The notes under the pieces were generated by a model. That model was not told the origin of the DNA, made no database searches, and saw only the letters and a list, made by a program, of their open reading frames with translations. From contig JAGTRP010000010.1 in the NCBI GenBank assembly GCA_018261935.1, positions 1 through 64,000 of the forward strand: a DNA stretch of 64,000 nucleotides, read 5' to 3'. This DNA comes from Rhodocyclaceae bacterium (GTDB lineage Bacteria; Pseudomonadota; Gammaproteobacteria; Burkholderiales; Rhodocyclaceae). Both the position numbers and the translations under genes were made by a program. Shown piece by piece: positions 15,697 to 24,638 of this stretch (positions within the stretch are counted from its first letter, which is position 1; the number at the start of each line of letters is the position of its first letter).

Positions 15697-17601
15697 ATGT
15701 CCGATCACAAGGAAACCCTCGGTTTCCAGACCGAAGTCAAACAGCTGCTGCACCTGATGATCCACTCCTTGTACAGCAACAAGGAGATTTTCCTGCGCGA
15801 GCTGGTTTCCAACGCTTCCGACGCTTGCGACAAGCTGCGGTTCGAGGCCCTCAACAACGCCAGTCTCTACGGCGACGATTCCGAACTGAAAATCCGCGTC
15901 GCCTTCGACCAGGCGGCCCGCACCCTGACCATTTCCGACAACGGCATCGGTCTTTCCCGCGAAGAGGCGATCGCCCACCTGGGTACCATCGCCAAATCCG
16001 GCACCCGGGAATTCTTTTCTTCCCTCACCGGCGACCAGGCCAAGGATGCCCACCTGATCGGCCAGTTCGGCGTCGGCTTCTACTCTTCCTTCATCGTCGC
16101 CGACAAGGTGACCGTCATTTCCCGCCGCGCCGGCTTGTCGGCGGACCAGGCGGTGCAATGGGAATCCGCCGGCGAAGGGGATTTCTCGGTGGATATGGTG
16201 GAAAAAGCCAGCCGCGGCACCGATGTCATCCTCCATCTGCGGGAAGGCGAAGATGACTTCCTCAACGGCTGGAAGCTGAAGTCCATCATCCGCAAGTACT
16301 CGGACCACATCACCCTGCCCATCCTCATGAAGAAGGAGGAATGGGACAAGGACAAGGGCGAGCAGGTGCTCACCGACGAGGACGAGGCCGTGAACCAGGC
16401 CAGCGCCCTCTGGGCCCGTCCCAAGTCCGAGATCACGGAAGAGCAGTACCGGGAGTTCTACAAGCACGTCGCCCACGATTTCGAGGACCCGCTGGCCTGG
16501 AGCCATGCCCGGGTCGAGGGCAAGCAGGAATATACCCAGCTTCTCTACATTCCCTCCCGGGCGCCCTTCGACCTGTGGGACCGCAAGGCGCGGCACGGCG
16601 TCAAGCTCTACGTGCGCCGGGTCTTCATCATGGACGACGCCGAGCAGCTGATGCCCCTCTACCTGCGCTTCGTGCGCGGGGTGGTGGACTCCAATAACCT
16701 GCCCCTGAACGTTTCCCGGGAAATCCTGCAGCAGAGCAAGGACATCGACGCCATCAGGAGCGGCTGCGCCCGCAAGGTACTCGGGCTCCTGGAAGACGCG
16801 GCCGAGAACGACCAGGAGAAGTACGCCAAGTTCTGGGAAGCCTTTGGCAGCGTGCTCAAGGAAGGCGTCGGCGAGGACTTCGCCAACAAGGACAAGATAG
16901 CGGGCCTGCTGCGCTTCGCCTCTACCCATGCCGACACGCCGGAGCAGACGGTTTCCCTCAAGGACTACATCGGCCGCATGAAGGAAGGCCAGGAGAAGAT
17001 CTACTACGTCACCGCCGACACCTTCAACGCCGCCCGGAACAGTCCCCACCTGGAGATTTTCCGCAAGAAGGGCATCGAAGTGCTGCTCCTCTCCGACCGG
17101 GTGGACGAGTGGGTGGTGGGGCATCTCACCGAGTTCGAAGGCAAGCCCCTGCAGTCCGTGGCCAAGGGAGGCCTGGACCTGGGCAAGCTGGAAGACGAGG
17201 CCGAGAAGAAGGAAACCGAGAAGGCCGCTGACGAATACAAGGACCTGGTCGAGAAGGTGAAGCAGTCCCTGGGCGACAAGGTCAAGGAGGTACGGGTCAC
17301 CCACCGCCTGACCGATTCCCCGTCCTGCCTAGTGTCGGACGAACAGGACCTGTCCGGCAACCTGGCACGGCTTCTCAAGGCGGCCGGGCAGACCGCTCCC
17401 GACGTGAAGCCCATTCTCGAGATCAACCCGAACCACCCGGCGGTCCAGCGCCTCAAGTACGAGGAATCCCGTTTCGACGACTGGGCGGCCCTGCTCTTCG
17501 AACAGGGTATGCTGGCCGAAGGCGGCCAGCTCGACGACCCGGCCGGTTTCGTGAAGCGCATCAACGACTTGATGCTGGCCTTGTCCCTGGGCGCCAAGTA
17601 A
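15697..17601 (+). CDS. htpG: Molecular chaperone HtpG (Hsp90)
   Basis: Cytoplasmic ATP-dependent chaperone of 634 residues, full length. N-terminal GHKL ATPase motifs are present: [20 protein letters not shown], and GQFGVGFYS. The middle domain has the client/ATP-contact region [15 protein letters not shown], and the C-terminal dimerisation domain ends [10 protein letters not shown]. It has a good ribosome site (AAGGGAG), a sigma-32 promoter and its own strong terminator, so it is a single-gene heat-shock unit. Confidence 0.98.
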   Translation: MSDHKETLGFQTEVKQLLHLMIHSLYSNKEIFLRELVSNASDACDKLRFEALNNASLYGDDSELKIRVAFDQAARTLTISDNGIGLSREEAIAHLGTIAKSGTREFFSSLTGDQAKDAHLIGQFGVGFYSSFIVADKVTVISRRAGLSADQAVQWESAGEGDFSVDMVEKASRGTDVILHLREGEDDFLNGWKLKSIIRKYSDHITLPILMKKEEWDKDKGEQVLTDEDEAVNQASALWARPKSEITEEQYREFYKHVAHDFEDPLAWSHARVEGKQEYTQLLYIPSRAPFDLWDRKARHGVKLYVRRVFIMDDAEQLMPLYLRFVRGVVDSNNLPLNVSREILQQSKDIDAIRSGCARKVLGLLEDAAENDQEKYAKFWEAFGSVLKEGVGEDFANKDKIAGLLRFASTHADTPEQTVSLKDYIGRMKEGQEKIYYVTADTFNAARNSPHLEIFRKKGIEVLLLSDRVDEWVVGHLTEFEGKPLQSVAKGGLDLGKLEDEAEKKETEKAADEYKDLVEKVKQSLGDKVKEVRVTHRLTDSPSCLVSDEQDLSGNLARLLKAAGQTAPDVKPILEINPNHPAVQRLKYEESRFDDWAALLFEQGMLAEGGQLDDPAGFVKRINDLMLALSLGAK

Positions 17602-17621
17602 TACCGATTGCCGTTCGCCAG

Positions 17622-17656
17622 AACGCCGCCGGGTTTTCAGCCCGGCGGCGTTTTTC
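17622..17656 (+). terminator. Rho-independent terminator of htpG
   Basis: Stem AACGCCGCCGGG / CCCGGCGGCGTT with loop TTTTCAG, followed by a T-rich run to about 17660. It lies 20 bases after the htpG stop. Confidence 0.93.
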
Positions 17657-17798
17657 TTTTCCGGGCCGCCTTCCGGTGCGGGAGCAAAACGAAGCGGCCG
17701 CTGTCAATAGCACGAAATACCCTGACGCTTTCGCGAGGGAAGGTATATCGCGGCTAGTGTTTTTTTCTTTGGGATCCGCGGCAAAGGGAGGATAAGTC

Positions 17799-17957
17799 GT
17801 GAACGCCATGCCTTCTCTCGATGTCCTGCTCTTTGAAGACATTGCCCAGCGCATCAAGCAGCACCATAGCGGCCGTATCCGGGCCGAGACGTTTCCCGAT
17901 GAAGGGGCGACTTTCTTCCTCACCTTGCCGCTGCGTGACGCCGCGGTGGACGTCTGA
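17799..17957 (+). pseudogene. C-terminal fragment of a sensor histidine kinase
   Basis: A GTG-initiated 52-residue frame with a good ribosome site (GGGAGGAT). Its middle, AQRIKQHHSGRIRAETFPDE followed by GATFFLTLPL, matches the last part (G2 box region) of HATPase_c domains. The nucleotide-binding N box, D box and all upstream sensor and dimerisation regions are missing, so it cannot be a kinase. It ends 15 bases before the REC-PAS-GAF-GGDEF-EAL gene. The simplest reading is that a deletion removed most of a partner kinase. A retained micro-protein is possible but unsupported. Confidence 0.6.
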
Positions 17958-17972
17958 GTTTCCGGAATTGCC

Positions 17973-20603
17973 ATGCCCCAGACCACCTCCCTGCGCGCCC
18001 TGATCGTCGAGGATGACCCGACCGACGCCGAACTGTTGCTCCACGAGTTGCGCCGCGGCGGCTTCGATGTGCAGTGGCAGCGGGTGGAGGAAAAGGCGGA
18101 ATATCTGGCGGCCCTCGATTCCCGGCCCGACATCATCTATTCCGACTTCAACCTGCCGCAGTTCGATGGGCTGCGGGCCCTGGATCTCCTGATCGAGCGG
18201 GGCCTGGATATTCCCTTCATCATCGTCTCCGGGGTCATCGGCGAGGATCGGGCGGTCGAGGTCATGCGCCGGGGAGCCTGGGATTACCTCCTCAAGGATC
18301 GCCTGACGCGGATCGGCGAAGCGACGCGGCAGGCCCTGGAGAAGCGCGGGCTGCGGCAAGCCAAGCTGAGGGCCGAGGAGGAGGCCCGGGCGGCCGGCGA
18401 TGCCCTCCAGGCCATCGTCGAGGCGGCGCCCCTGGCGATCGTCGCCCTCGACGAAACCAATCGTATCCGAACCTGGAACCCGGCCGCCGAGAAGCTTTTC
18501 GGATGGGGGGCTGGAGAGGTCCTGTGCCAGAGCATCGGCGCCCTCGGCCCTCCCAGCGGGACATCCCTGCCTTCCCTGTGCGGGCCGGAGGCGCCGGCGC
18601 CCTTCGAGGAGGTCGATACCGTCTGCCATCGCAAGGATGGCGCGCAGATCGACGTGGGCCTATGGATGGCACCCTTGCACGATCAGGAGGGCCGGATTTC
18701 CGGTTCCATCCGGATGTTCGCCGATATCTCGGATCGCCGCCGGCAGCAGGAGAGAATCGACCGCCTCATGCGGGTGCAGACGGTGCTTACCGAGATCAAT
18801 GCCACCATCGTCCGTGTCCGGGACCGCGGTAACCTGGTGCGGGCTGCCTGCCGCATCGCGGTCGAGCATGGCGGCTTCGGCCTCGCCTGGATCGGGCTGC
18901 AGGAAGAGACGCCCGGCCAACTGGTGCCCATGGCCGCCGCCGGGCTTGCCAAGGACATTCGCCCGATCCTCCGGCCGGAGGATTTCTCCGGCGGCTTTAC
19001 CGATCTCCAGCTGGTGGCGCAGGCCCTGAACGAGGGCGCAACGGTTTTCAGCAACGAGTTGCCAGCGGAGAAGGGGGTTGGTATCGTGCCGAAGGAGGAC
19101 CAGGGAAGCGGCCTGGGCTCCATGGTGGCCCTGCCGCTACGGGTGGACGGGAAAGTTGCCGGTGTCTTTGCCATGTATGCCTTTGCTCCCGGGTTCTTCA
19201 CCGACGAAGAGATGCATCTGCTCACCGAGATGGCTTCCGACGTGTCCTTCGCCCTGGATTACCTCTCCAAATCGGAAACGGTCAGCTACCTGGCCTATCA
19301 CGACTCCCTGACCAACCTGCCCAACCGCCAGTTGCTGCAGGAGCGGGTGGAGCAGTTCATCCGGATCAATGGACAGAACGGCTTCGCGGCGCTCCTGGTG
19401 TTCGATCCTGAGCGTTTCCGCAATCTCAACGACACCCTGGGCCGCCAGGCCGGGGACGAGTTGCTGCGCCAGATTGCCGACCGGGTCCGGGCCGAACTGC
19501 GGGAATCGGATACGCCGGCTCGCATCGGCGGTGACGCCTTTGCCGTTTTCCTCAACCCTGTCCAGGGCGTCGAAGAAGTGGCCCACCTGGTCGAGGGAAA
19601 GCTGGCAGAGGCCCTGAACCGCCCCTTCAACGTAGCCGGGCAGGAACTCCGGGTTTCCATCCGTATCGGCATCGCCCTTTTCCCGGCCGATGGCGGCGAC
19701 GCCGATACCCTGCTGCGCAATGCCGAAGCCGCCCAGCACCGGGCCCGGGAGTACGGGGAGAAATACCTCTTTTACGGACCCGGGATGAATGCCCGGGTGT
19801 CCCGGGCCCTGGCCATGGAAAACAAGCTGCGACGGGCCCAGGAAAAGGGCGAGTTCGTCCTCCACTACCAACCCAAGATCAGCTTCCTGGACGGCCACCT
19901 GGCCGGTCTGGAAGCCCTCCTGCGCTGGCAGGACCCGGAAAGCGGCCTGGTGCTGCCGGCCCGCTTCATTCCGCTCCTGGAAGAGACCGGCCTCATTTTC
20001 GACGTCGGCCGCTGGGTCCTCAGTCGGGCGGTGGCGGACCGCCACCGCTGGCGCCAGCAGACCGGCCAGGCGCCGCGCGTGGCGGTCAACGCTTCCACCA
20101 TCCAATTGCTGCGCAAGGATTTCCATGCCGAGGTGGCGCGGGTAGTCTCCGGCAATGGCGACGATGCCTCCGGCCTCGAACTGGAAATTACCGAATCTGC
20201 CCTCATGCAGGATTTTGAGAAGAACGTGAATGTCCTCAAGAAGATCCGGGACATGGGGATCGGCATCGCCATCGACGATTTCGGCACCGGCTACTCCTCC
20301 CTGGGCTACCTGTCCCGCCTGCCGGTGACAGTGCTCAAGATCGACTATTCCTTCGTCCGGGACATGGTCCTGCGGCCGGAAGGCATGGCCATCGTATCGA
20401 CCATCATCTCCCTTGGGCGCACCTTCAATTTCCGCGTCATCGCGGAAGGGGTGGAGACCGAGGAACAGGCCCGACTGCTGCGCCTGCTGCGTTGCGACGA
20501 AGGCCAAGGCTTCCTGTTCGGTGAGGCGGTGCCGGCGGAGGTGATCGAGCAGCGGCTGCTGCTCCAGGTTCAAGCCCAGGTCCAGGCCCAGGGCAAGCAC
20601 TGA
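17973..20603 (+). CDS. REC-PAS-GAF-GGDEF-EAL response regulator, probable c-di-GMP phosphodiesterase
   Basis: Cytoplasmic signalling protein of 876 residues. Domains in order: receiver (about 7-120; acidic pocket D14/D15, phospho-acceptor D58, K108), PAS (about 140-260), GAF (about 275-435), GGDEF (about 445-610) and EAL (about 620-865). The cyclase signature reads GGDAF, losing the catalytic Glu, while an inhibitory-site RxxD remains five residues upstream. The EAL domain keeps [29 protein letters not shown] and AEGVET. I therefore expect c-di-GMP hydrolysis with the GGDEF as a regulatory domain. The receiver implies a partner kinase, and a kinase remnant lies just upstream. The GspE/PilB-type ATPase follows after 48 bases. 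Confidence 0.93.
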   Translation: MPQTTSLRALIVEDDPTDAELLLHELRRGGFDVQWQRVEEKAEYLAALDSRPDIIYSDFNLPQFDGLRALDLLIERGLDIPFIIVSGVIGEDRAVEVMRRGAWDYLLKDRLTRIGEATRQALEKRGLRQAKLRAEEEARAAGDALQAIVEAAPLAIVALDETNRIRTWNPAAEKLFGWGAGEVLCQSIGALGPPSGTSLPSLCGPEAPAPFEEVDTVCHRKDGAQIDVGLWMAPLHDQEGRISGSIRMFADISDRRRQQERIDRLMRVQTVLTEINATIVRVRDRGNLVRAACRIAVEHGGFGLAWIGLQEETPGQLVPMAAAGLAKDIRPILRPEDFSGGFTDLQLVAQALNEGATVFSNELPAEKGVGIVPKEDQGSGLGSMVALPLRVDGKVAGVFAMYAFAPGFFTDEEMHLLTEMASDVSFALDYLSKSETVSYLAYHDSLTNLPNRQLLQERVEQFIRINGQNGFAALLVFDPERFRNLNDTLGRQAGDELLRQIADRVRAELRESDTPARIGGDAFAVFLNPVQGVEEVAHLVEGKLAEALNRPFNVAGQELRVSIRIGIALFPADGGDADTLLRNAEAAQHRAREYGEKYLFYGPGMNARVSRALAMENKLRRAQEKGEFVLHYQPKISFLDGHLAGLEALLRWQDPESGLVLPARFIPLLEETGLIFDVGRWVLSRAVADRHRWRQQTGQAPRVAVNASTIQLLRKDFHAEVARVVSGNGDDASGLELEITESALMQDFEKNVNVLKKIRDMGIGIAIDDFGTGYSSLGYLSRLPVTVLKIDYSFVRDMVLRPEGMAIVSTIISLGRTFNFRVIAEGVETEEQARLLRLLRCDEGQGFLFGEAVPAEVIEQRLLLQVQAQVQAQGKH

Positions 20604-20651
20604 GCGGGAGAGGCCTGAACCCGTCCGGAGGCGCGTGTTATATTTGCGCCG

Positions 20652-22436
20652 ATGACCCATACGAGCGCATCCGAACATCGCCTGACCCTGCCCGAAGTGC
20701 TGGATATGCTGGTGGCAGATGGTCTGGTGGCCAAGACCGATGCGGACTCCCTGCGTACCGAACGCAAGTTCCATGGCGGCAACATCCATCCCTTCATTGT
20801 GGTGGCCGACCAGAAATGGCGCACCCAACAGGCTCCCAGCCGGTTCCTGACCCTGGAAGTCCTGGCGGAATGGATGGCCGGCCGGCTGGGGCTCGAGTAC
20901 CTGCACATTGATCCCCTGAAGATCGACTTCACCGGCGTGGCCGACGTCATGTCCAGCGCCTACGCCGCCCGGTTCGCCATCCTGCCGGTGCAGGTGACCA
21001 CGCGGGAGGTGGTCATTGCCACGGCCGAGCCCTTCCTGCGGGAATGGGAAAGCGAGCTGAAACCTATCCTCCGCAAAGAAATCCGGCGGGTCCTGGCCAA
21101 CCCGGTGGATATCAGCCGCTACCTGGTGGAATTCTTCAATCTGGCCAAGTCGGTGAAGAAGGCGGCCCAGACCGGCGGCGGCACCTCGGGCTTGTCGAGC
21201 TTCGAACAGCTGGTGGAGCTCGGCAAGGGGAACCGCCAGTTCGACGCCAACGACCAGCACATCGTCCATATCGTGGACTGGCTGTGGCAGTACGCCTTCG
21301 ACCAGCGGGCTTCCGACATCCACGTCGAGCCCCGGCGGGACCTAGGCATTGTCCGCTTCCGCATCGACGGGGTCCTGCATCAGGTGTACCAGATCCCCAT
21401 GACGGTGATGAACGCCATGACCAGCCGCATCAAGCTCCTGGGGCGCATGGACGTGATCGAGAAGCGCCGCCCCCAGGATGGCCGCATCAAGACCCGCACG
21501 CCGGATGGCCAGGAAGTGGAATTGCGGCTGTCCACGCTGCCTACCGCCTTCGGCGAGAAGCTCGTCATGCGCATTTTCGATCCCGGGGTGCTGGTGCGGG
21601 ATTTCCGCGAATTGGGATTTTCCGAGGACGATCAGTCCCGCTGGCAAAGCATGACCCGGTCCCCCAACGGGATCATCCTGGTGACCGGGCCCACCGGCTC
21701 CGGCAAGACCACGACCCTCTACACCACCCTCAAGCAGCTGGCGACCCCCGAGGTGAATGTGTGCACCATCGAGGACCCCATCGAGATGGTGGAGTCCTCC
21801 TTCAACCAGATGCAGGTCCAGCACGGCATCGACCTGGGCTTCTCCGACGGCGTCCGCGCCCTCATGCGCCAAGACCCGGACATCATCATGATCGGCGAAA
21901 TCCGCGACCTGGAGACGGCCGAAATGGCTATCCAGGCGGCCTTGACGGGGCATCTGGTGCTGTCCACCCTGCACACCAACGACGCCCCATCGGCCATTAC
22001 CCGGCTCCTGGACCTCGGGGTGCCGGCCTACCTCATCAACTCCACTCTCCTCGGGGTCATGGCCCAACGCCTGGTGCGAGTCCTGTGCCCCCACTGCAAG
22101 AAGCCGGGCAGCCTGCGGAGTGAGGACGAAGCTCTCTGGGACAGCCTGGTGTCGCCCTGGAAATCCAACCGCCCCCCCCAGATCTACCAGCCGGCCGGCT
22201 GCCTGGAATGCCGGATGACCGGCTATATGGGCCGTGTCGGCCTGTACGAAATCCTGCTCATGTCGCCGGAGCTGAAGAAACACATCCGGCCCCAGGCCGA
22301 TGTTGCCAGGCTGCGGGACCAGGCCTGCCGGGAGGGCATGCGCCCCTTGCGCATCTCAGGCGCACTGAAGGTGGCACAGGGAGCCACTTCCCTGGATGAG
22401 ATCATCAAGGTTGCTCCCCCGGCCGACGAGCTTTAG
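20652..22436 (+). CDS. GspE/PilB-family secretion or pilus ATPase
   Basis: Cytoplasmic hexameric ATPase of type II secretion/type IV pilus systems, 594 residues. An N-terminal MshEN-like domain (about 60-160) may bind c-di-GMP. The ATPase core has Walker A GPTGSGKTTTLY, an Asp box with IEDPIE, and Walker B IIMIGEIRD followed by the His box STLHTNDAPSA. A zinc-type CPHC...CLEC motif lies near residues 478-518. No other secretion or pilus gene is adjacent, so it is an orphan here. It follows an EAL-domain gene, consistent with (not proof of) c-di-GMP control. Confidence 0.9.
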   Translation: MTHTSASEHRLTLPEVLDMLVADGLVAKTDADSLRTERKFHGGNIHPFIVVADQKWRTQQAPSRFLTLEVLAEWMAGRLGLEYLHIDPLKIDFTGVADVMSSAYAARFAILPVQVTTREVVIATAEPFLREWESELKPILRKEIRRVLANPVDISRYLVEFFNLAKSVKKAAQTGGGTSGLSSFEQLVELGKGNRQFDANDQHIVHIVDWLWQYAFDQRASDIHVEPRRDLGIVRFRIDGVLHQVYQIPMTVMNAMTSRIKLLGRMDVIEKRRPQDGRIKTRTPDGQEVELRLSTLPTAFGEKLVMRIFDPGVLVRDFRELGFSEDDQSRWQSMTRSPNGIILVTGPTGSGKTTTLYTTLKQLATPEVNVCTIEDPIEMVESSFNQMQVQHGIDLGFSDGVRALMRQDPDIIMIGEIRDLETAEMAIQAALTGHLVLSTLHTNDAPSAITRLLDLGVPAYLINSTLLGVMAQRLVRVLCPHCKKPGSLRSEDEALWDSLVSPWKSNRPPQIYQPAGCLECRMTGYMGRVGLYEILLMSPELKKHIRPQADVARLRDQACREGMRPLRISGALKVAQGATSLDEIIKVAPPADEL

Positions 22437-22714
22437 GGTTCCAGGGATATTTCAGGTGACGCCTGATCCAGGCGCCGATGGCGGTTCGATGCCATCCCGA
22501 GCGCAGGCTGCGGAAAAGGCCTGGCTCGGGAAAGGCAGGCTCCTGGCCCTGAAGCAGGGCGCAAGGCGGAGCATGGCTCACGCTTCGTCGGCTTCTCCGC
22601 CTTTCCCGGTGGGATCGGCGCTCGTTGAATACCAGGCCCAAGCCACCGATCAGGGGCACGCCCTTGAGGGCGTTGACCCGACGCCGGTCCGCCTGGCGCG
22701 GTATGACACGCTTC
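22405..22714 (-). CDS. Doubtful small basic protein
   Basis: A possible 102-residue Arg-rich frame starting MKRVIPRQADRRRVNALKGV and including FNERRSHRERRRS, a pattern seen in some short bacterial proteins. It overlaps the end of the GspE-like gene on the other strand and has no clear ribosome site. The 490-base gap (22437-22930) holds otherwise only two short dyads: GGCGT-ATTTA-ACGCC near 22783-22797 and TAGGA-AAATA-TCCTA near 22805-22819. The coding call is weak. Confidence 0.25.
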
Positions 22715-22930
22715 ATTCGGGAGTAATGGCTCGGATCCCTGGTCATCGATTCCTGTCTCCGTGGGGCAGAGGACGGCGGCAGGCGTATTTAACGCCACCT
22801 TCATAGGAAAATATCCTAGGCAGGACGACGAACAATGTGGATGGGCTGAATCCGTTATTTTTGCGGGGGCGGGATAGGGATAACCATCGGCTTCGGGGCA
22901 CAGCGCAGAATGTTCCCATCGACAGGCTCT

Positions 22931-24082
22931 TCAGGCAAAGAGGGCGTCGATGTCGAACTCCGGTTGCTGGGGCTGGAAATCATGCTGTTCCAGCAGGCCG
23001 CTTTCCACCAGGGATTCGTAGCAGCATACCTGGTTGCGTCCATGTTCCTTGGCATAGTACAGGGCCTCGTCGGCCTGCCCCAGGATATCGGTAGGCGCCA
23101 GGCTGGGATCCACGGCGGTAAATCCGATGCTGCAAGTGACCTGGCCGACTTGGGGGAACTCGTGGCTTTCCACCATCTGGCGCAAGCGTTCGAGGGCCCG
23201 TGTGGCATTGGCGCGGCTGCCGACCCGCAGCATGACGACGAATTCTTCGCCGCCGAAGCGGAATAGCCGGTCCTGGGAGCGGAATGAGCAGCGCATGAGG
23301 CTGGCGACGCGCAGCAGCACCTCATCGCCGAACAGGTGGCCGAAAGTGTCGTTCACCCGCTTGAAATGGTCGATGTCCACGACCGCCAGCCAGTGGCGGT
23401 TGTCCATGCCGTCATCGGCGCGGCGGTCATCCTGGTGATCGGGGTCCTGGCTGGGGCTGGAACTGGCAATGATCTTGTCGAAGGCTTCGTCAAAAGTCTT
23501 CCGGTTGAGCAGGCCGGTCAGGGTGTCCAGTTCGCTGTAGTCGAGCAGCTTGATGTAATTGCAATAAAACCGCAGGAAACGATCCAGGGCCTCCCTCTCC
23601 ATGGAGGTTGGCGTACGCTTCATATCCACCTTGAGAAACCCGCCCGGCGTGGCGTTGGCGCCCGTGCTCAGGGGGTACGCGAAGGCGAACCCGGTTTCCC
23701 CGTCGGTGCTGGCCAACTGGCCACTGCGGTAGGCCTCGTGGAGCAGGGCGGATGACTCCAGCAACTCGGCGCAAACACCGGTCTCGCCGGCCTCGCCGTA
23801 CAGTCGCAGTCCCTCCTCGCAGAAACGGGCGACCGGGGTTACGGCCGGGCCATTAGGCGTGGGGACAAGCCGCAGCAGGGTGACGCGCAGGGGCCGGAAA
23901 AGCTCATGGATGGCCGCCACGACGCTCGCTCCCAGGATATCGCGGTCGCGGCAGGAGGAAATCGCTTCGATCTGCTTGAGCAGTTGGAGCATGAAATTCT
24001 GATAAGCCTTGTCGACAGGGCGCGGAATAGCCCGGATAAATATTTCATATGAATTATTGATGGTACTTTGCCTGTCGAGCAA
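22931..24082 (-). CDS. Diguanylate cyclase with N-terminal sensory region
   Basis: Cytoplasmic GGDEF protein of 383 residues making c-di-GMP from GTP. The N-terminal about 190 residues form a GAF-like sensory region without clear ligand residues. The GGDEF domain (about 195-365) has an active GGEEF signature and an inhibitory RSQD (RxxD) exactly five residues before it, so product inhibition is expected. An acidic insert rich in Asp/Ser (SSSPSQDPDHQDDRRADD) interrupts the start of the domain. It lies on the same strand as regBA, 22 bases downstream of regA, and may be co-transcribed. Confidence 0.92.
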   Translation of the reverse strand: MLDRQSTINNSYEIFIRAIPRPVDKAYQNFMLQLLKQIEAISSCRDRDILGASVVAAIHELFRPLRVTLLRLVPTPNGPAVTPVARFCEEGLRLYGEAGETGVCAELLESSALLHEAYRSGQLASTDGETGFAFAYPLSTGANATPGGFLKVDMKRTPTSMEREALDRFLRFYCNYIKLLDYSELDTLTGLLNRKTFDEAFDKIIASSSPSQDPDHQDDRRADDGMDNRHWLAVVDIDHFKRVNDTFGHLFGDEVLLRVASLMRCSFRSQDRLFRFGGEEFVVMLRVGSRANATRALERLRQMVESHEFPQVGQVTCSIGFTAVDPSLAPTDILGQADEALYYAKEHGRNQVCCYESLVESGLLEQHDFQPQQPEFDIDALFA

Positions 24083-24104
24083 GCGTCAAGGCGGCCGGCC
24101 GTGG

Positions 24105-24638
24105 TCAGGCTTTTGCGGGCCGTTTGAACAGTTTTCTCTGCAAGGTACGGCGGTGCATTTTGAGGGCTCGCGCCGTGGCCGAGATATTTCCATCGTTTTC
24201 CCGCAGCACCCGCTGGATGTGTTCCCATTCCAGGCGATCCACGGACAGGGGCTCGTCCGGCGCGGTGAAGTGGCTTTCCACCGACTCGCCCTCGGCGAAG
24301 GCCGCCAGGATGCCGTCTACCTCCACCGGCTTGGCGAGATACTGCACGGCGCCCAGCTTGATGGCATCGACGGCGGTGGCGATGCTGGCATAGCCCGTCA
24401 GTACGACGATGCGGCTCTCCGGGGCAATGGCGAGCAGTTGCGGGATGAGGGCCAGTCCCGAGACGCCACCCAGATTGAGGTCCAGGATGATCCGCGCCGG
24501 TTGGTGCTCCTCAGCCAGGGTCAGGGCCTCCTCGGCGCTGCCGGCGCCGCAGGCCGGCAGGCCGCGGCGCGTGAGGGCACGGAGCAGCACGGCGTTGAAA
24601 GTCGGATCGTCGTCCACGACAAGAGTCATTTCGTTCAT
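24105..24638 (-). CDS. regA: RegA/PrrA/ActR-type redox response regulator
   Basis: DNA-binding response regulator of 177 residues, typical RegA length. The receiver has the acidic pocket DDD (9-11), phospho-acceptor D53 (LDLNLGG) and K103. A linker leads to a Fis-type helix-turn-helix at the C-terminus (NISATARALKMHRRTLQRKL), which is nearly invariant in RegA homologues. Its start overlaps the regB stop. Family members control respiratory, photosynthetic and carbon or nitrogen fixation genes in response to redox state. A matching operator-like site lies upstream of regB. Confidence 0.93.
   Translation of the reverse strand: MNEMTLVVDDDPTFNAVLLRALTRRGLPACGAGSAEEALTLAEEHQPARIILDLNLGGVSGLALIPQLLAIAPESRIVVLTGYASIATAVDAIKLGAVQYLAKPVEVDGILAAFAEGESVESHFTAPDEPLSVDRLEWEHIQRVLRENDGNISATARALKMHRRTLQRKLFKRPAKA

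Noticed and set aside
15691-17304. Long minus-strand open frame across htpG
   Set aside because: Fully antisense to htpG, with Leu/Gly/Val/His-rich shadow composition and no domain.
19137-21323. Very long minus-strand open frame antisense to the REC-PAS-GAF-GGDEF-EAL and GspE-like genes
   Set aside because: It is antisense to two well-supported genes, has no recognisable domain and shows the His/Gln/Gly-rich composition of a GC-rich shadow frame.
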